This document shows positions 32,760 through 44,915 of a DNA stretch of 64,000 bases, piece by piece; position 1 is the first letter of the stretch; each line of letters begins with the position of its first letter. Source of the DNA: Sthenelais limicola. Taxonomy: Eukaryota > Annelida > Polychaeta > Phyllodocida > Sigalionidae. The stretch is taken from contig OW804095.1 of the NCBI GenBank assembly GCA_942159475.1, positions 56,448,773 through 56,512,772 on the forward strand, written 5' to 3'. The position numbers were made by a program, and so were the translations under genes. The notes under the pieces are model-generated. The model was not told where the DNA came from, did no database searches, and worked only from the letters and a program-made list of their open reading frames with translations.

Positions 32760-34177
32760 TGTTCTGTCCCTTCTACCTATGATTAAAATAATATATCTCG
32801 CAGATTTTCGTTATACTTGTGGATTTCAGCATTTTTTCCGATGTAATCTTTCAAAAGGAAGCCGTTCTTATCGATCCATGCTTCGGGGATACCTTCAATA
32901 AGCATATGTATCAAGCTTTCATTTAACGTAGGAGCTACACTATTTTCATATGATTTTATCTTGGATTTTAGGGACTTCTTCATTTTGCTCAAACTTTCTC
33001 CAAGACCTGAATTGTTGGCTTTCTAGCCTTTTCACTTATTTAACCCTTCCATATAGAATCCGATAGAGACATCTACATTCATAGTGTTGTTGCGAAGAGA
33101 GTTGATGCTGTCCACTCCGACCAAAAATGTTATTTTGGCTCTAAGCGTTCATTTGGTACCAAAAATTAAAGTTTTTACACGAATTTAAACTGACAGCCCA
33201 GGTATTATTGATGTAAAACAAGCACAAACGTTTGTGATTTTGACAATTTTATTGCCCCAAGATATGATACATACATTGATTCATTTTTTGCTTGAATCAA
33301 GCACAACAGTTCATTTACATATATATATATACAAGGCAGTAGTATTTATTAAAACTAGACATAGTATAATGGAGGTATTGAAATGTTGTTTCTTTTAAAC
33401 ATGTTTTTAAAAAGATATACTTTGTACATACATATCGTTCTACATCATCAGATATGTCTAGCTTAGCACTATTATCTATCAATGTTAGTTAGCACCTTAA
33501 AGAAATTGTTCTCTATGCTGAAAATTATGTTTTATGTAATCTAAAATGTGTCTATCTATCAGATATTTAGTTTCATTCTGCCTCTAGTAACAATCAATAA
33601 CTGAGAATATATATAATCGATATTTTTTTCTCGATTATTTCCAGTTGTGTAAACACAAATTAAATATAACAAACAGGCAAATCTCCTAAAAGACAAAGAT
33701 TATTTTGCTGGACCATGTTTTAGCTTCATCTGGGTGATGTTTCGTAGTCGTTTGACATTTTATAATCTGCCGAGGCTCGTGGATTGTCCAAGATGGGCAG
33801 ACTGGTACCAAACATCTTGCGATCAGCCAAGAGTCCAGCTTTTGAAAAATAAAAATAACCAATACTGTTTAAACATGCAATTCTACCAGTTGTGGTAGAT
33901 TATTTGACAGAGAAATGACTAGGGACCCCTTCTACCAAGAACAGAGTCAATTCAACTTTAATTTTATCAACATCCCTGGCCTATGATATGTCGGCCTCTC
34001 CAAATATTCCTCTTTGTGCTCATTATTTATACTTTCTCAAAGAAGTAACAATAACTGGTATGCTGAGTTTACTGCAGGAAATAAATTGGAAAGGGAAATT
34101 AATAAACAAATTGCATTATTTTGTGAAACTTTATAATTTATATTGCAACGACCCCATATATGTGTTTTAATGGTCAT
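32760..34177. other. Intergenic DNA downstream of the lectin gene
   Basis: No second gene is supported. The minus-strand frame 32783-32992 (Lys/Ser-rich) has no recognisable family or splice support. Confidence 0.3.
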
Positions 34178-37100
34178 CTAGTAAAACTGATGAGGTTGTA
34201 TCTTTCTTAGACTGCGCTGACTTTTTCCGTGAGGTTTGTATAACTCACATGTGCTGCCAGTTTCACTCCTTGCTATGTATACATCTTCACCGATATGTCC
34301 ACCATAAGCTTTGCTTGCTCCAGCACGAGCATCATATACGTCAGGAGAGACTTGTGTTGAATTTCTGAAAGTAAAATTATTAGCTAAATCAGATCTGGTT
34401 CTAATAAAAACTACTGGTAATAAGGTTCTAAAACATTGAACTCGGATCTTAAAGTAAATGCCTTCTCATTCCATTCAAATGACATAACATTCAACTCCTA
34501 TTCTCAAGGAGACCGAGGCGTCTGTAATTAAATAAGCTATACAATCATAAAATAAAATAGAGTATTGTACTTACTTATCCATCATTTTGTATCGTAGACA
34601 GATGACAATGCCTACTACGACTGCTATTACAAGGATACCTAAAATGGCTATTATGCCTGTAAGTTGAAATTGTAGATTTAGTTGGCAGTCATGACGATGA
34701 AAAAACTGGGCTTACAAATACAAAGAATGTCATATTGAACATTTATACATTTATACATGGATACATCTATATGAATGGCACTTTACTTGGTAAATGTCTT
34801 ATAGTAATTAATCATACAAGCATTACATTTTGGTATCGTTCTCTTCTCCTTTTCTTTCACAGGTAAAGCGCATTAGTTTTATATGTCATATTGAACATTT
34901 ATACATTTATACATGGATACATCTATATGAATGGCACTTTACTTGGTAAATGTCTTATAGTAATTAATCATACAAGCATTACATTTTGGTATCGTTCTCT
35001 TCTCCTTTTCTTTCACAGGTAAAGCGCATTAGTTTTTTTTGTTTTTTTCTTATTGAATGTGAGCTGGTTCCTTTTGTATTTATTCAGGAAGGATGAGAGT
35101 TCATTCTGAAGAATGTTTTTCACTTAAGCAATGTTATTTTACTTACTTATTTCGAAGGAACTAAGGCCTTGTGACGAATTGTTTGTTGACTGTCCAGCAG
35201 CAGGTTCTCCAGGATTCAAACCATTCGCATTTTTATTTGAGACGGTAGTTGTTGATATTGGCTGTGGTGTTGGGGCTGGAGTTGGGGCCGGGGTAGGTTG
35301 TGGAGTTGGGGCCGGGGTAGGTTGTGGTGTTGGGGCCGGAGTTGGCTGTGGTGTTGGGGCCGGAGTTGGCTGTGGTGTTGGGGCCGGAGTTGGGCGTGGT
35401 GTTGGGGCCGGAGTTGGGCGTGGTGTTGGGGCCGGAGTTGGGCGTGGTGTTGGGGCCGGAGTTGGGCGTGGTGTTGGGGCCGGAGTTGGGCGTGGTGTTG
35501 GGGCTGGAGTAGGGCGTGGTGTTGGGGCTGGAGTTGGGCGTGGTGTTGGTGCTGGAGTTGGGCGTGGTGTTGGGGCTGGAGTTGGGCGTGGTGTTGGGGC
35601 TGGAGTTGGGCGTGGTGTTGGGACTGGAGTTGGGCGTGGTGTTGGGGCTGGAGTTGGCTGCGGTGTTGGGGCTGGAGTTGGGCGTGGTGTTGGGGCTGGA
35701 GTTGGGCGTGGTGTTGGGGCTGGAGTTGGTTGAGGAGTTGGGGCAGGGGTTGGTTGAGGAGTTGGGGCAGGGGTTGGAGCAGGAGTGGGAGCAGGAGTTG
35801 GGGCAGGGGTTGGAGCAGGAGTTGGTGCTGGTGTTGGAGGCGGCACATCAGTGATTGCTACATGAAAATTGAAATGTATAGCATCTTTAGTATGATTGGA
35901 ATTTAATGAATTATTAAATGAATGACTGACTCACAGATCTTAAATTTTAGAAGGATGTATGTCTTTATTTAATGCTGCCCAGTTTTAATGTAAATATGAT
36001 CATTCTTACCATATTGGCATACATAGGCCCTTGGGGTTTGACAATCCTCATCAGCCCACCAATAACTATCCAAATGAGAAGCATATTTTGTGATGAGGCA
36101 GTTTTTGTTTCGACGATAATCTGGAACATCTGTCTCCCAGTTGGTGTAGACGAATTTCTCACCTGATATTGAAAGCATGAATTATATTGATTAGAGTTTT
36201 GACACATTGTTCAAATCATGTTTTTCCATCTTGAATCTATTTTGTTGCATTCATATATTTTGTTATCCACTTTGGGGACTGAGTTCCAATATGTATAACT
36301 TGTAGCTAATTGACTACCAATATGGGTTTCGACCAGATGAGTCGCTACAACAGGCACACCATGGACTCAACAAAGGCATCCAAGTTAAGAATCAAAGGGG
36401 ATGTGCTAAAGTGGATGAGTAATTATTTAAATGATATAAAGCAAAGGGTAATTGTAAATGGAATACTCTAATGAGGAGAATGTCAGAACATGTATCAGGC
36501 TGATGTTGTTCCTATTATATATAAATGACATCCATAATCATATCAAACATTGCACAATTCAGCTTTTTGCTGGTGCCACTGTATTGTATATGTTTGGTAA
36601 GAATGTGTCTGATTGTAAACAAAAAAGGACCTCGATGTCATTGATGTATGGTGCAGAAAAAAACAAAATATCTCTGAATATCAAGAAGAGTAAGATAATG
36701 ACCATGAAGGGGAATGGTATAAAGAATAATAAATACTCCTGGGCGAGCTTTCATTTGACAGATGGTGCTCACCTATTACCACTACAAATAATATGGAAAT
36801 AAATATACCTATATGATATATATATTTCAATTAGAGGTTATTTACCTGATTTCCAAGACCACAATTTACTGCTCAGTCCGATCCAATACTTCTGTCTGCT
36901 GCCATAATTAATTTCTAGCATGGTTTTAAGGGCATCATGGAAGCTATCACCATTGATGGCCAAAAGATCTCCTCCCTTTTTTATACATTCAGCATGGGCG
37001 CTGTACCATGTCTGGCCGAAGTTCACATTAACGTATATACACCTTCCGTCCACAAGATGATGGCTGAATTGTCCAGTACATTTGTCAGAAGCTGAAGAAT

Positions 37101-38494
37101 AAAGGGAACGATTTTATAGCTGTGGGGAAAATATTTCCTTCATAATAAATACAAAAGGCAGAATATCACCAAAAATTTTAATATAGGTGTTAGAAACAAA
37201 GCTCATAGCCAGAATATTGTAAGCCAAAATTTAATATCAAAAAGGTGATAACGATGTCTATACTTACGAAGCTCGCATACGGAACTGAAATCCGTTTCTC
37301 TGTGACAAGTTTCGTCCATCAGCTTGTAGCCATAGAAAGAGTCTATAGCAATAATGGCACAATACTGGGATTCCTCATAATAATTAGGTTGTTGGAATGC
37401 CCATCTTGCATAAGCACCACCAATGCGCAGAACCAGATCATGAGAAGCACCTCCGCATTTCTGGCTTGAATCCCCCGCGCAGGACGTCCTACAATTGGTC
37501 ATGGCGGCCTCTTGTACTTTGTTTTGACCATGAGTAGAGCTACACAGACACTGATTTCCATTCTGTGATAACATAAAAAAATATCGTTGGAAAGGGTTCT
37601 TGAATATTATTCTATTATTCTATTGATAAGACACATAATACCTTTTGCTAAATCGTGTATACCAGAGAGTTTCTCATATATTTAGATATCTCCCGCCCAT
37701 TTAGAGAAAATAAAAGGCCAGATAAATGAGTTTCCATTGTTTGTAAAGCACTTACCCGTAGCGCAACGTAAGTGAATCTTGAATCTGCTCTTTTACACTC
37801 AGCTATGCAATTTTCATGGGTCAGAGTCGATGGATTTACAGAATATTGGAAGGTACTGCTCGACGCGAAACAGCCTTGAAACTGGATAATTCTGTCTCCT
37901 ACAGGAAGCATGATAATTACGTTAACACGATGCATATTTGTGCTCTTGGTTCTATTTAGATTATTAAACTATAGATATACCTGTAACCACTTAATTATAT
38001 ATATGAACAGGGTCTCATGCATATAAATGTTCATGCAAATTCTTATTTATAGACACCATCTTACCTCCTACTACACTAAGTACCAATTACATAAACCTAA
38101 GAACCTAGGTCGCAAAGCTTAATTGCATGCATTGTCAATCTAGGCTATTTTGTGCCCAAATGGTTGGCAGCAACGATACAAGCATTAAAACAATAGGTTT
38201 TAAATGTGAATACTGTAACTAAACGTATTGCAAAAGCTTAGCGCTAAGGCCATCTAAGAGATTGCGCAGAGGGAAAAGCATATAGCTTGCATAGACTTGC
38301 ATAATCAGAAGCTAGCATGCAATGAAAGAGATTCTATTCCTGATACTGTTGGATTAAACCAACGAGACTAAATCCCCTATAGACTCTCGTTGATTAAAAT
38401 AAGCCAACCTCTTACTGTTTTAACATGCTTAGTATGTAGGTGCAATACTTTAATATGTGTGCGTATATGAATGCATGTATGTATACATATATAC

Positions 38495-38529
<35 letters not shown>

Positions 38530-40767
38530 TGTATGAATGCATGCATGCATGTATCACCATGCATAGACGGTGACTGATGTAATAAAGCTTAGGTGTAAAT
38601 AGCTTAGTATACAGCCGAACAACTGAAACTAGTTTGGACTCAGTAATTACCTGATAACTTTGCTTCTGCTGTAGTGTCAAAAGAGACAAATAATACAAAA
38701 ATGAATATAAAAAATATCAGTCCTAGTGTGGTAATAGCATAAAATAGTGTGAAAATGACGAGGTCATAAAATACTGGGTTATGAAAATTCCACGCAATTA
38801 TTTAATAGATTGGGTGAATCATCTTACCCGAAATGCCTCCACATTCAACACAATCTGGAAAAAGAAAAAGAGAACATAGCCATAAGTTTTCTATAGATAC
38901 AAAAGAAATTCTACATATATAATGTATCATATTATAATGTGTGTGTACGTGCAGATTGTGTATTAATAGTGATTAATATACATATATGCAAAGTCAATAG
39001 ATCCCAATCTTATAATTCATTGATTATCAATGATACTCAGCCCATGCAATTGCAGTAACAGTGCCCCGTAAATCAAGGTTATTAATTTACAACTGAGTAG
39101 TGAAGTAACCAATAGTATTAGATTGATGGGCTAAATTGTATTCTCAATACGTTTAATCTAATATTGGGTTCTTCTAATTCCAAAGACCTAAATGCCACAT
39201 GCCTAAAAAGCGTACTATGTAAAATACATCAAACATGCCTGTACGTGGATCAATCGTGGGTATTTGGAGCAGGCTTAGGTCCGAGCAACATTACATAACA
39301 CATTGGTTGTAAATTCACGGTATGAAAGGTATAGCAGTGGTCACCGTGCATAAACATGGCAACAAAATCGATGTGACATCGAACCTGAACACCGGAACCA
39401 ACGTGGTCTGTCTGACTTCTACAAGCTTGGACTTTCCGGTTAAATAAACTATTATTTCAGTATGAAAGCTCTTAAATGTCCTTTAGCTGATAAAGATGTA
39501 ACAATGAAGAACTCACCACTAGTCCATTTCCAGATTGGCGTCCCAGACTCCTCGATTCCACCAATGAAAATGGGGTTTGGCTCGTCATAAATGCCGCTGT
39601 TTTCTAGTTTCCTTCTCTCCGTTGCGATGATATTGGAGACGAACGTATCTGTCTTCTTATCTGTAATGCTGGCCAGAAAGGCATTGTCTTCCCTGTAACC
39701 GTGGGCACGAGCCTTTGCCTTGCAGTCGAATCCAGCTTGTTCAGCAGGCAACTTGTTGGTTACAAGTTCGTAACAATAATCACCATTAATGTTATTTTGA
39801 TCACATCGGCCTGAAAGGAAAGAATAAATGATAAATGATTAAAGCAGTTTCACGGGGCCTAAAACACCTATAGGCCTAACTATAGATATAACCCTAGAAT
39901 ATCTATAGGTCTACTAACTGCATGAACATCAGTTTCACAGTTTGCACTGCTTCGTCGGTATTTGTTCACAAGTCTGACACTTCTGTTTGACCAGTATACA
40001 TACCAGTATTTTATTGTAATTCTAAGATTACTGATCTGGGATTTCTCAATATGAAAACCAAAGACCATAATCATCAATGTAGTACGGTTTGGGTTTTTTT
40101 AAAATGTAAACGTGACATAATTGCTATACACCATCTTTCGACAACATAATTAGTCAGTCTTCATTCGAGACATGTCCGGGCAGCAAGCCGGCTCTGCTGT
40201 AGACATTGCTCAGTGTTGGTATTGGCAGACGGCCTGTTTAGATGGTTTGTGCGCAATATTAAACAAATTTCTATAACCAGCGACACGCATATCTTAATGG
40301 ACAATAACAGTTTTGCCGTTGTTATAAAAGCGATCATTTATTAGCCCAAACAGCTAAGGAGGTATGTTATATACTCTTAGCATATACCTCCCTGGTCAAA
40401 ATCACAGACTCATGCAATGGTAGTTGCAATGTTGTCAAAATAACTAACGCTATTGATAATAAAATTTTGAAAGAAAGACGTTTGCAGCGGTTCCTAATAG
40501 TAATAAGTTCAGAATGCGGATCGATGAAAGGTGGGTTTAAAACTAATAAAAAAAGTATTTGTTATTACATGGTATACAAAAGCCTCCCAAGTTAAAGGAA
40601 GACGTAAAGCAATCGTTCCTCCTTTATCTTATAGGCCTACGTGTTGTGGTTAGCACGTAAATTATCTTTACTGCCTGGTAGTATCACTTACCTGAGACAT
40701 GAATTATATGTGTATAGAAGATAATCAAGGCTGTCAAGAAAAAGAAGGAGGTTCTTTTCCATTCCAT
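34178..40767 (-). CDS. Transmembrane C-type lectin receptor with an embedded WSC domain and Pro-Thr stalk
   Basis: Coding exons on the minus strand: 40767-40692, 39810-39517, 38854-38828, 37898-37756, 37562-37268, 37091-36846, 36162-36010, 35857-35147, 34656-34575, 34364-34178. All have GT-AG borders and phases that join. They give 737 residues, or 743 if an 18-nt microexon at 38668-38651 is used. Order: signal peptide (1-25); first half of a C-type lectin domain to WKWTSG (26-123); linker; eight-cysteine WSC domain (about 133-229); second half of the lectin domain with QQPN and ETC...SVCEL (230-278); a complete second lectin domain (279-411, WIGL, NCLI, WADEDC, VCQ); Pro-Thr repeat stalk; a transmembrane helix (about 650-671); and a 66-residue tail with DVYDAR and EDVYIA. 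WSC and lectin domains bind glycans in many animal proteins. EPN/WND calcium-site motifs are weak here, so sugar binding is uncertain. Likely a cell-surface recognition or adhesion receptor; no orthologue is recognised. Confidence 0.85.
34727..35038. repeat. 156-bp tandem duplication in a lectin-gene intron
   Basis: 34727-34882 and 34883-35038 read the same base for base as far as I can see, ending in CGCATTAGTTTT. The duplication lies between the stalk exon and the transmembrane exon and does not touch their splice sites. Confidence 0.85.
35265..35836 (-). repeat. Coding minisatellite (24-bp unit) for the Pro-Thr stalk
   Basis: On the minus strand a 24-bp unit encodes APTPRPTP, with variants [16 protein letters not shown] and all-APTP units near the membrane-distal end. 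About 24 units are present. All frames on both strands stay open over it, which explains the several overlapping spurious ORFs. Such a stalk would be rigid and probably O-glycosylated. Confidence 0.9.
36300..36790 (+). pseudogene. Degenerate LINE reverse-transcriptase fragment in an intron
   Basis: On the plus strand, fragments in shifting frames read [37 protein letters not shown] and [10 protein letters not shown]. These correspond to RT motifs of non-LTR retrotransposons, with the catalytic YADD/FADD box mutated to FAGA. It lies antisense in the lectin gene intron between the two halves of the second lectin domain. It is dead. Confidence 0.65.
38465..38572. repeat. (ATGT)n / (ATGC)n microsatellite
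   Basis: Runs of TATG, ATACAT and finally ATGCATGC form a tetranucleotide repeat in the lectin gene intron. Confidence 0.9.
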
Positions 40768-40869
40768 TGTGACTCTTGCTCAAGTATTCCGAAATGTGTA
40801 CAGCAATCCCTTGGGTGTTACTGTGAGGTAGGATATGGTATGTGTTCTGGTAGTGGACTGCGCGCGGGG

Positions 40870-40876
40870 CTTTATA
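40870..40876 (-). promoter_or_regulatory. TATA box of the lectin gene
   Basis: On the minus strand TATTATAAAG lies about 100 bases before the lectin ATG at 40767, in a GC-rich setting (GCGCGCAGTCC downstream, GCCGCGCACACTGCC upstream). Spacing and context fit a core promoter with transcription starting near 40845. Confidence 0.5.
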
Positions 40877-41106
40877 ATACGCGGCAGTGTGCGCGGCATT
40901 TGAGTTGTGTTGACGCGTGTCACCAGGCAACGAGCGCTGATTCACGCCGGTAAGGGTTTTAGCACTATAGGGTATTATCACAGTCATGCATCGTCACGTG
41001 GGAAGTGCGAAAAGCTATGTGTGAAACTTTGATTCAGGCCTACTGCGCATCATATGAATTCCCTTTAGTAATTGAGTGAGTGAGACAATTCTCCCTGAGT
41101 GTTAAA

Positions 41107-41560
41107 TCATTTGTGATGTGTTAACGCTACGGGAAAATGAGTCACAAGTCGCAAAAAGTGATATTTTTCAAAAGTTGTCAAATGCAAGAGCTTTTGCTCA
41201 GAATGCTTTCATTTTTGTTGCGTTTAGCGTTAATTGTTACTACCATAAATACATGTATTAAACCTCAAGACTGTATTAAATGTATGTAGCCTACATCTAT
41301 GCATATCTGAGGTTATAGGCATATTAAGGAGTAGATCTAGGCCTATAATTAGGCCTAACTACTAGGCTAGTCTTTATTATAGTGATTGTCCATTAAGAAA
41401 TATCGCGAACATTCTTTTCCACACATAATTAGCCTAGTAGGCCTAGGTCTATAGAAGAACTGTCCTAATGTCTACCATCATTGGAATTGTCTTGATCTCA
41501 TCTTTTCAAATAATTACGATAGTAGGACTATCTCAAAATCCTGTTTTTTATTGCGAATTA
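41107..41560. repeat. MITE-like repeat, relative of 63083-63527
   Basis: AAAATGAGTCACAAGTCGCA and the following GATATTTTTCAAA match 63088-63120. TACCATCATTGGAATTG and CTTGATCTCATCTTTTC match 63438-63475. The right inverted arm is degraded here. Confidence 0.55.
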
Positions 41561-41599
41561 CATCGATGCCCATGACCACAGAAACTCCTCAGGACTGAA

Positions 41600-42640
41600 C
41601 GCAATATAGATCTACCAGACGGTTAAAACACACTGCTACGGATGGACAGGAATTGGATAACTGATCCTATTAGGCTATGTAGATTAACAACTATCATCTT
41701 TCCTCTTACACTAATTACTTTTACACCCCTCCTTTCCTTCTATAGTAGTAGCACTGCACCTAACAGCCCCTGGCGGAAAATCATGGACAATGCTAAATTA
41801 AAATAATAGTCCCCGTGAGCCTTGTATATCCTTATAACTAATGTCTGTATAAATGAGTTAAATTTTTAAAAATGCTTCATTTTTAAGGTGTCATTTATAT
41901 CACATTCATAGCAATATTAAGGAAAGATTATCATAATGAATATAGAATCTAATATCCATAAAATATGAGTACAATGTAGTTGATTTTGTGCTTTTATCGT
42001 TGATGCAGTATAGTACTGCGAAAAGTTGGATATTGGTGTGTTGATCATTTCATTGAATATCATTGAGCCTTGCGCGCACGTGTTTGTTTCCCATCCTTAT
42101 CTGGGGAAGATGTCCCTTCATTTGGAATATGGGCAATGTCATGTTTGGAATGTTGCGGATACCATCTAGCACCGAATAGTCATTCGTATAATCCTTCGAG
42201 TAAAACTAGTTCCGACTAAAAAAAAACAATCTGTACCAGAACTTTGTCGTTGAATGAGTGTCTCTGTCCGTTTAGAACATGTAATATATACATATGGTCG
42301 ACCTTATACACTTATACTTCTGGAAGAGTAATTAATCTTTTCTAAACGTGTGTGCTTGGCTGTGACTACCGCTGATAATCCCTCTAAATTAAGAGCCATG
42401 CAGTTGTTGTATGTAAGGAATGGAACAGAGTTAGACTTGTATCGCTATTTAAAATGAATTTTTGTATTTGTAATGACCCTAGTATCAGTTGAGGAGGAGA
42501 GGTAAAACTAGAACCAGTCTAAATTATGATTACTGTTTAATGAATTCTCAAGCAGGCAAGGTCTCGCACAGAAGCTCACATCTCAAAGGGTGTAGGCCTA
42601 CTGCAGTAACATAGCACCATTGACAGTAAAGAGGAAGCAG
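41600..42640. other. AT-rich intergenic DNA
   Basis: No gene-like frame, repeat or RNA motif is recognised. Confidence 0.3.
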
Positions 42641-42659
42641 TAAAATAATATAGTATAAT

Positions 42660-43130
42660 GAAATATAATGCTAACTTGCGGCTGCTATATTGAACCAAGA
42701 AATGCCCGCGCATCATGCCCACCCATTTGTACATAAAAGCTTAGGTACGGTAGGTTAAAATATAGTAGTAAGAAGCATATGAAAAGTAAGGAGATTGCAT
42801 GGCATTACATTACCCTCTACGGGGCTTTAAAATAATTCATATCATTACTGTATGATAATATAAAGTAACAAATATGGAAAAAGGGGAAAGATATGATATT
42901 AAAAGAAGAATTCAACTTCGTTTAAAGTGAATGTTCAAATATAACATACCTTTACATACAAACCAAGCGCAAACAAGTGAAGTATGAAATAAAACGCCAC
43001 CTTGCGGCTGACATATTAAAGCAGGATTTGCGCAAAGAAATGCGCGCCCATTTGTACAGAGAAGCATAGGTTAAAACATAGTAGTGAGAAGTATATCAAA
43101 AGTAAGCACATTGCATTGGCATATTGTTTA
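42660..43130 (+). repeat. Diverged tandem duplication, about 325-bp period
   Basis: 42660-42815 and 42985-43130 share CTTGCGGCTG, CCCATTTGTACA, AAGCATAGGTTAAAA-type words, ATAGTAGT(A/G)AGAAG and AAAGTAAG in the same order. There is no coding content. Confidence 0.6.
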
Positions 43131-43139
43131 TTTTCACGA

Positions 43140-44740
43140 ATGGAGTCTGTTTATTATAATAAGGGGATAGGTTTGGAAACATACATAATGGATATGTGGT
43201 TACGCCCATCCCCCATTAAGCACCATAAACAATCTAACGATGGACAACCCGGAACGTAGAGGCAAAATTAATGCATGTTTATAAACAGAATTAATGAATA
43301 CACCAATGGTTATAAGATGAACAAGTCATGAAACAAACGAAACTATATAACGGTTCTTTTTCTGAGTATCATTTTATGGAGACCTTTATGTCACCCCTTT
43401 CACGACTGTCTAAATAAAGCTATAATTACAAATGATACAATTACTTTCAGTTTCATATTCACAGGACGCCTGTAACAATCACGGAAAACAAAAACTACCT
43501 TTGTACAAACCCGTTATGAAATTTCTGGTATCTATAAACATTATTTTCTATCAACTTTGGCAATCTCTATACTGTGAAAATGAAGAGAAATCAGTTGGCG
43601 CGGTTGAATAATGCAGTTTTTACATTTCAATTGCAAATGTAATGTGTGTAGTTTGATGATATAGGAGAGCAATAACGTCATGGAGCATAGTAAATAGCCG
43701 TATGGCCATATAAGGGGCTCTATGTTATAATTCTATCTAGAAACTGTGGCCATGTGTCCAAACAAAACTATCATTAGTTTGACTTACACAGATGTGTTGC
43801 CAAGGAACCTTTAATGTAGTAGCCAATTTTCATCAGTCTTCAGCCCGACATTGAGCATAATGAAATTTAAAGCTTTAAAACAGCCTTTCCTCCTAACAAT
43901 TAAAAGTCCTCAGAGAATCAGAATAACAATGAGTCTGTCTATTAATTGTCTTTAAAATACTGGCGGCACTAGTAATATGTTTGACAGAATGTATAAGAGA
44001 AATGTAAGTGATGTTGATAGATGATGCACGCGTTTAATGGTGTTTTTTCTAGCTCTTGATGTCGGCCTCGCTATGTGCTTTGGAACATTCCATGAGAAGT
44101 TGTCAGAAAGTTGTCACAGCAGCTGCAACCAAACATAAAAATCATTTGTTTCCCCTTAACACTCTATAGTATAGACACTGTATATAAGCCAGGACAATAC
44201 ATCAAAATCACTCATATTTCATGTGTGGTGTTTGCAGTGAATAGGCTAAGAGTATAGTTCTCACAAGTGAAGTCGCCAGAAAATATACAATTAACCTTCA
44301 CTAAACCTCTCATATAACACAAAACTATTACAAACATGGACTTACAAGTTCAGCAGTTATTAAATCAACGCAATGCAAAATAGACTCAGTCTAGGCTCAC
44401 AGCCTCTCAGATCAGACAAGAATGGTATGTCAGTGATTGGACGCCTATTGAGCTCGTGGCTTTCCTGGACCTGGAGTAGGCATCCTAATGGGATTCTAAT
44501 GGCAATGTACTTTCTCAACTCTGAGCCTAGGCTGTACTCTGCTATGCCTAGTATTTATAAATTCTCAGCCTAATTTAGCAGAATTAGTTGAATATGTATA
44601 CATGTAATTATAGAGCTGCCGATTGTACATTTGCTGGCGACCTGACCCCTATAATTATACGGTATGGCCTGGTCTGCATTCTACTCGCACCAAACATTAC
44701 ACCCGCCCAGAGAGCAATGACAAGAGGGAAGCGTCCATTG
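43140..44740. other. Intergenic DNA, no gene recognised
   Basis: I looked here for a C-terminal exon that would follow the SLC7-type exon at 44915-44747 and found none I could defend. A TIR-end fragment of the 13915-14592 element family lies at 44625-44657. Confidence 0.35.
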
Positions 44741-44746
44741 ACTTAC

Positions 44747-44915
44747 TTGTTCCGGGGAGGACTAACTTGAAATGGACGGATGGTAAGTAGAAGATAAGAC
44801 CAGCCACGATGACAAGGAAGGCGTAGAGGAATTCGATCCTGGGATTGTCCATAATTGGGGCAATGACGAGGAATACGGCCACCGCCAGGACGAATATGGG
44901 CAGAACTATTGGAGC
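44747..44915 (-). CDS. Exon of a b(0,+)AT-type amino-acid transporter light chain
   Basis: Minus-strand exon with acceptor TTTCCCCAG and donor ACA|GTAAGT style (exon ends in A, then GTAAGT). It encodes 56 residues with two hydrophobic helices: APIVLPIFVL..., then VFLVIAPIMDNPRIEFLY, then FLVIVAGLIFYLPSVHFK. The spacing and residues (FLV-API, P-x-x-E-x-LY, GL-FY, VH-K) match the last two membrane helices of SLC7A9/b(0,+)AT better than LAT1 or y+LAT proteins as I know them. SLC7A9 is the exchanger subunit that pairs with rBAT (SLC3A1) for cystine and dibasic amino acids. No other exon of this gene could be identified. Upstream exons would have to lie to the right, where a transposase, a gag-like fragment and KAT8 sit, so this may be an orphan or partial gene copy. 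Confidence 0.6.

Noticed and set aside
34727..35038. CRISPR-like or satellite array
   Set aside because: Only two copies of a 156-bp unit without spacers; a simple tandem duplication in an intron.
35298..35906. Plus-strand frames encoding Trp/Gly/Ala-rich repeats
   Set aside because: Antisense shadows of the Pro-Thr stalk minisatellite, whose minus-strand frame joins in phase to lectin and transmembrane exons.
42000..44400. A C-terminal exon continuing the SLC7-type exon
   Set aside because: No acceptor-led frame with a plausible transporter C-terminus could be found by eye.
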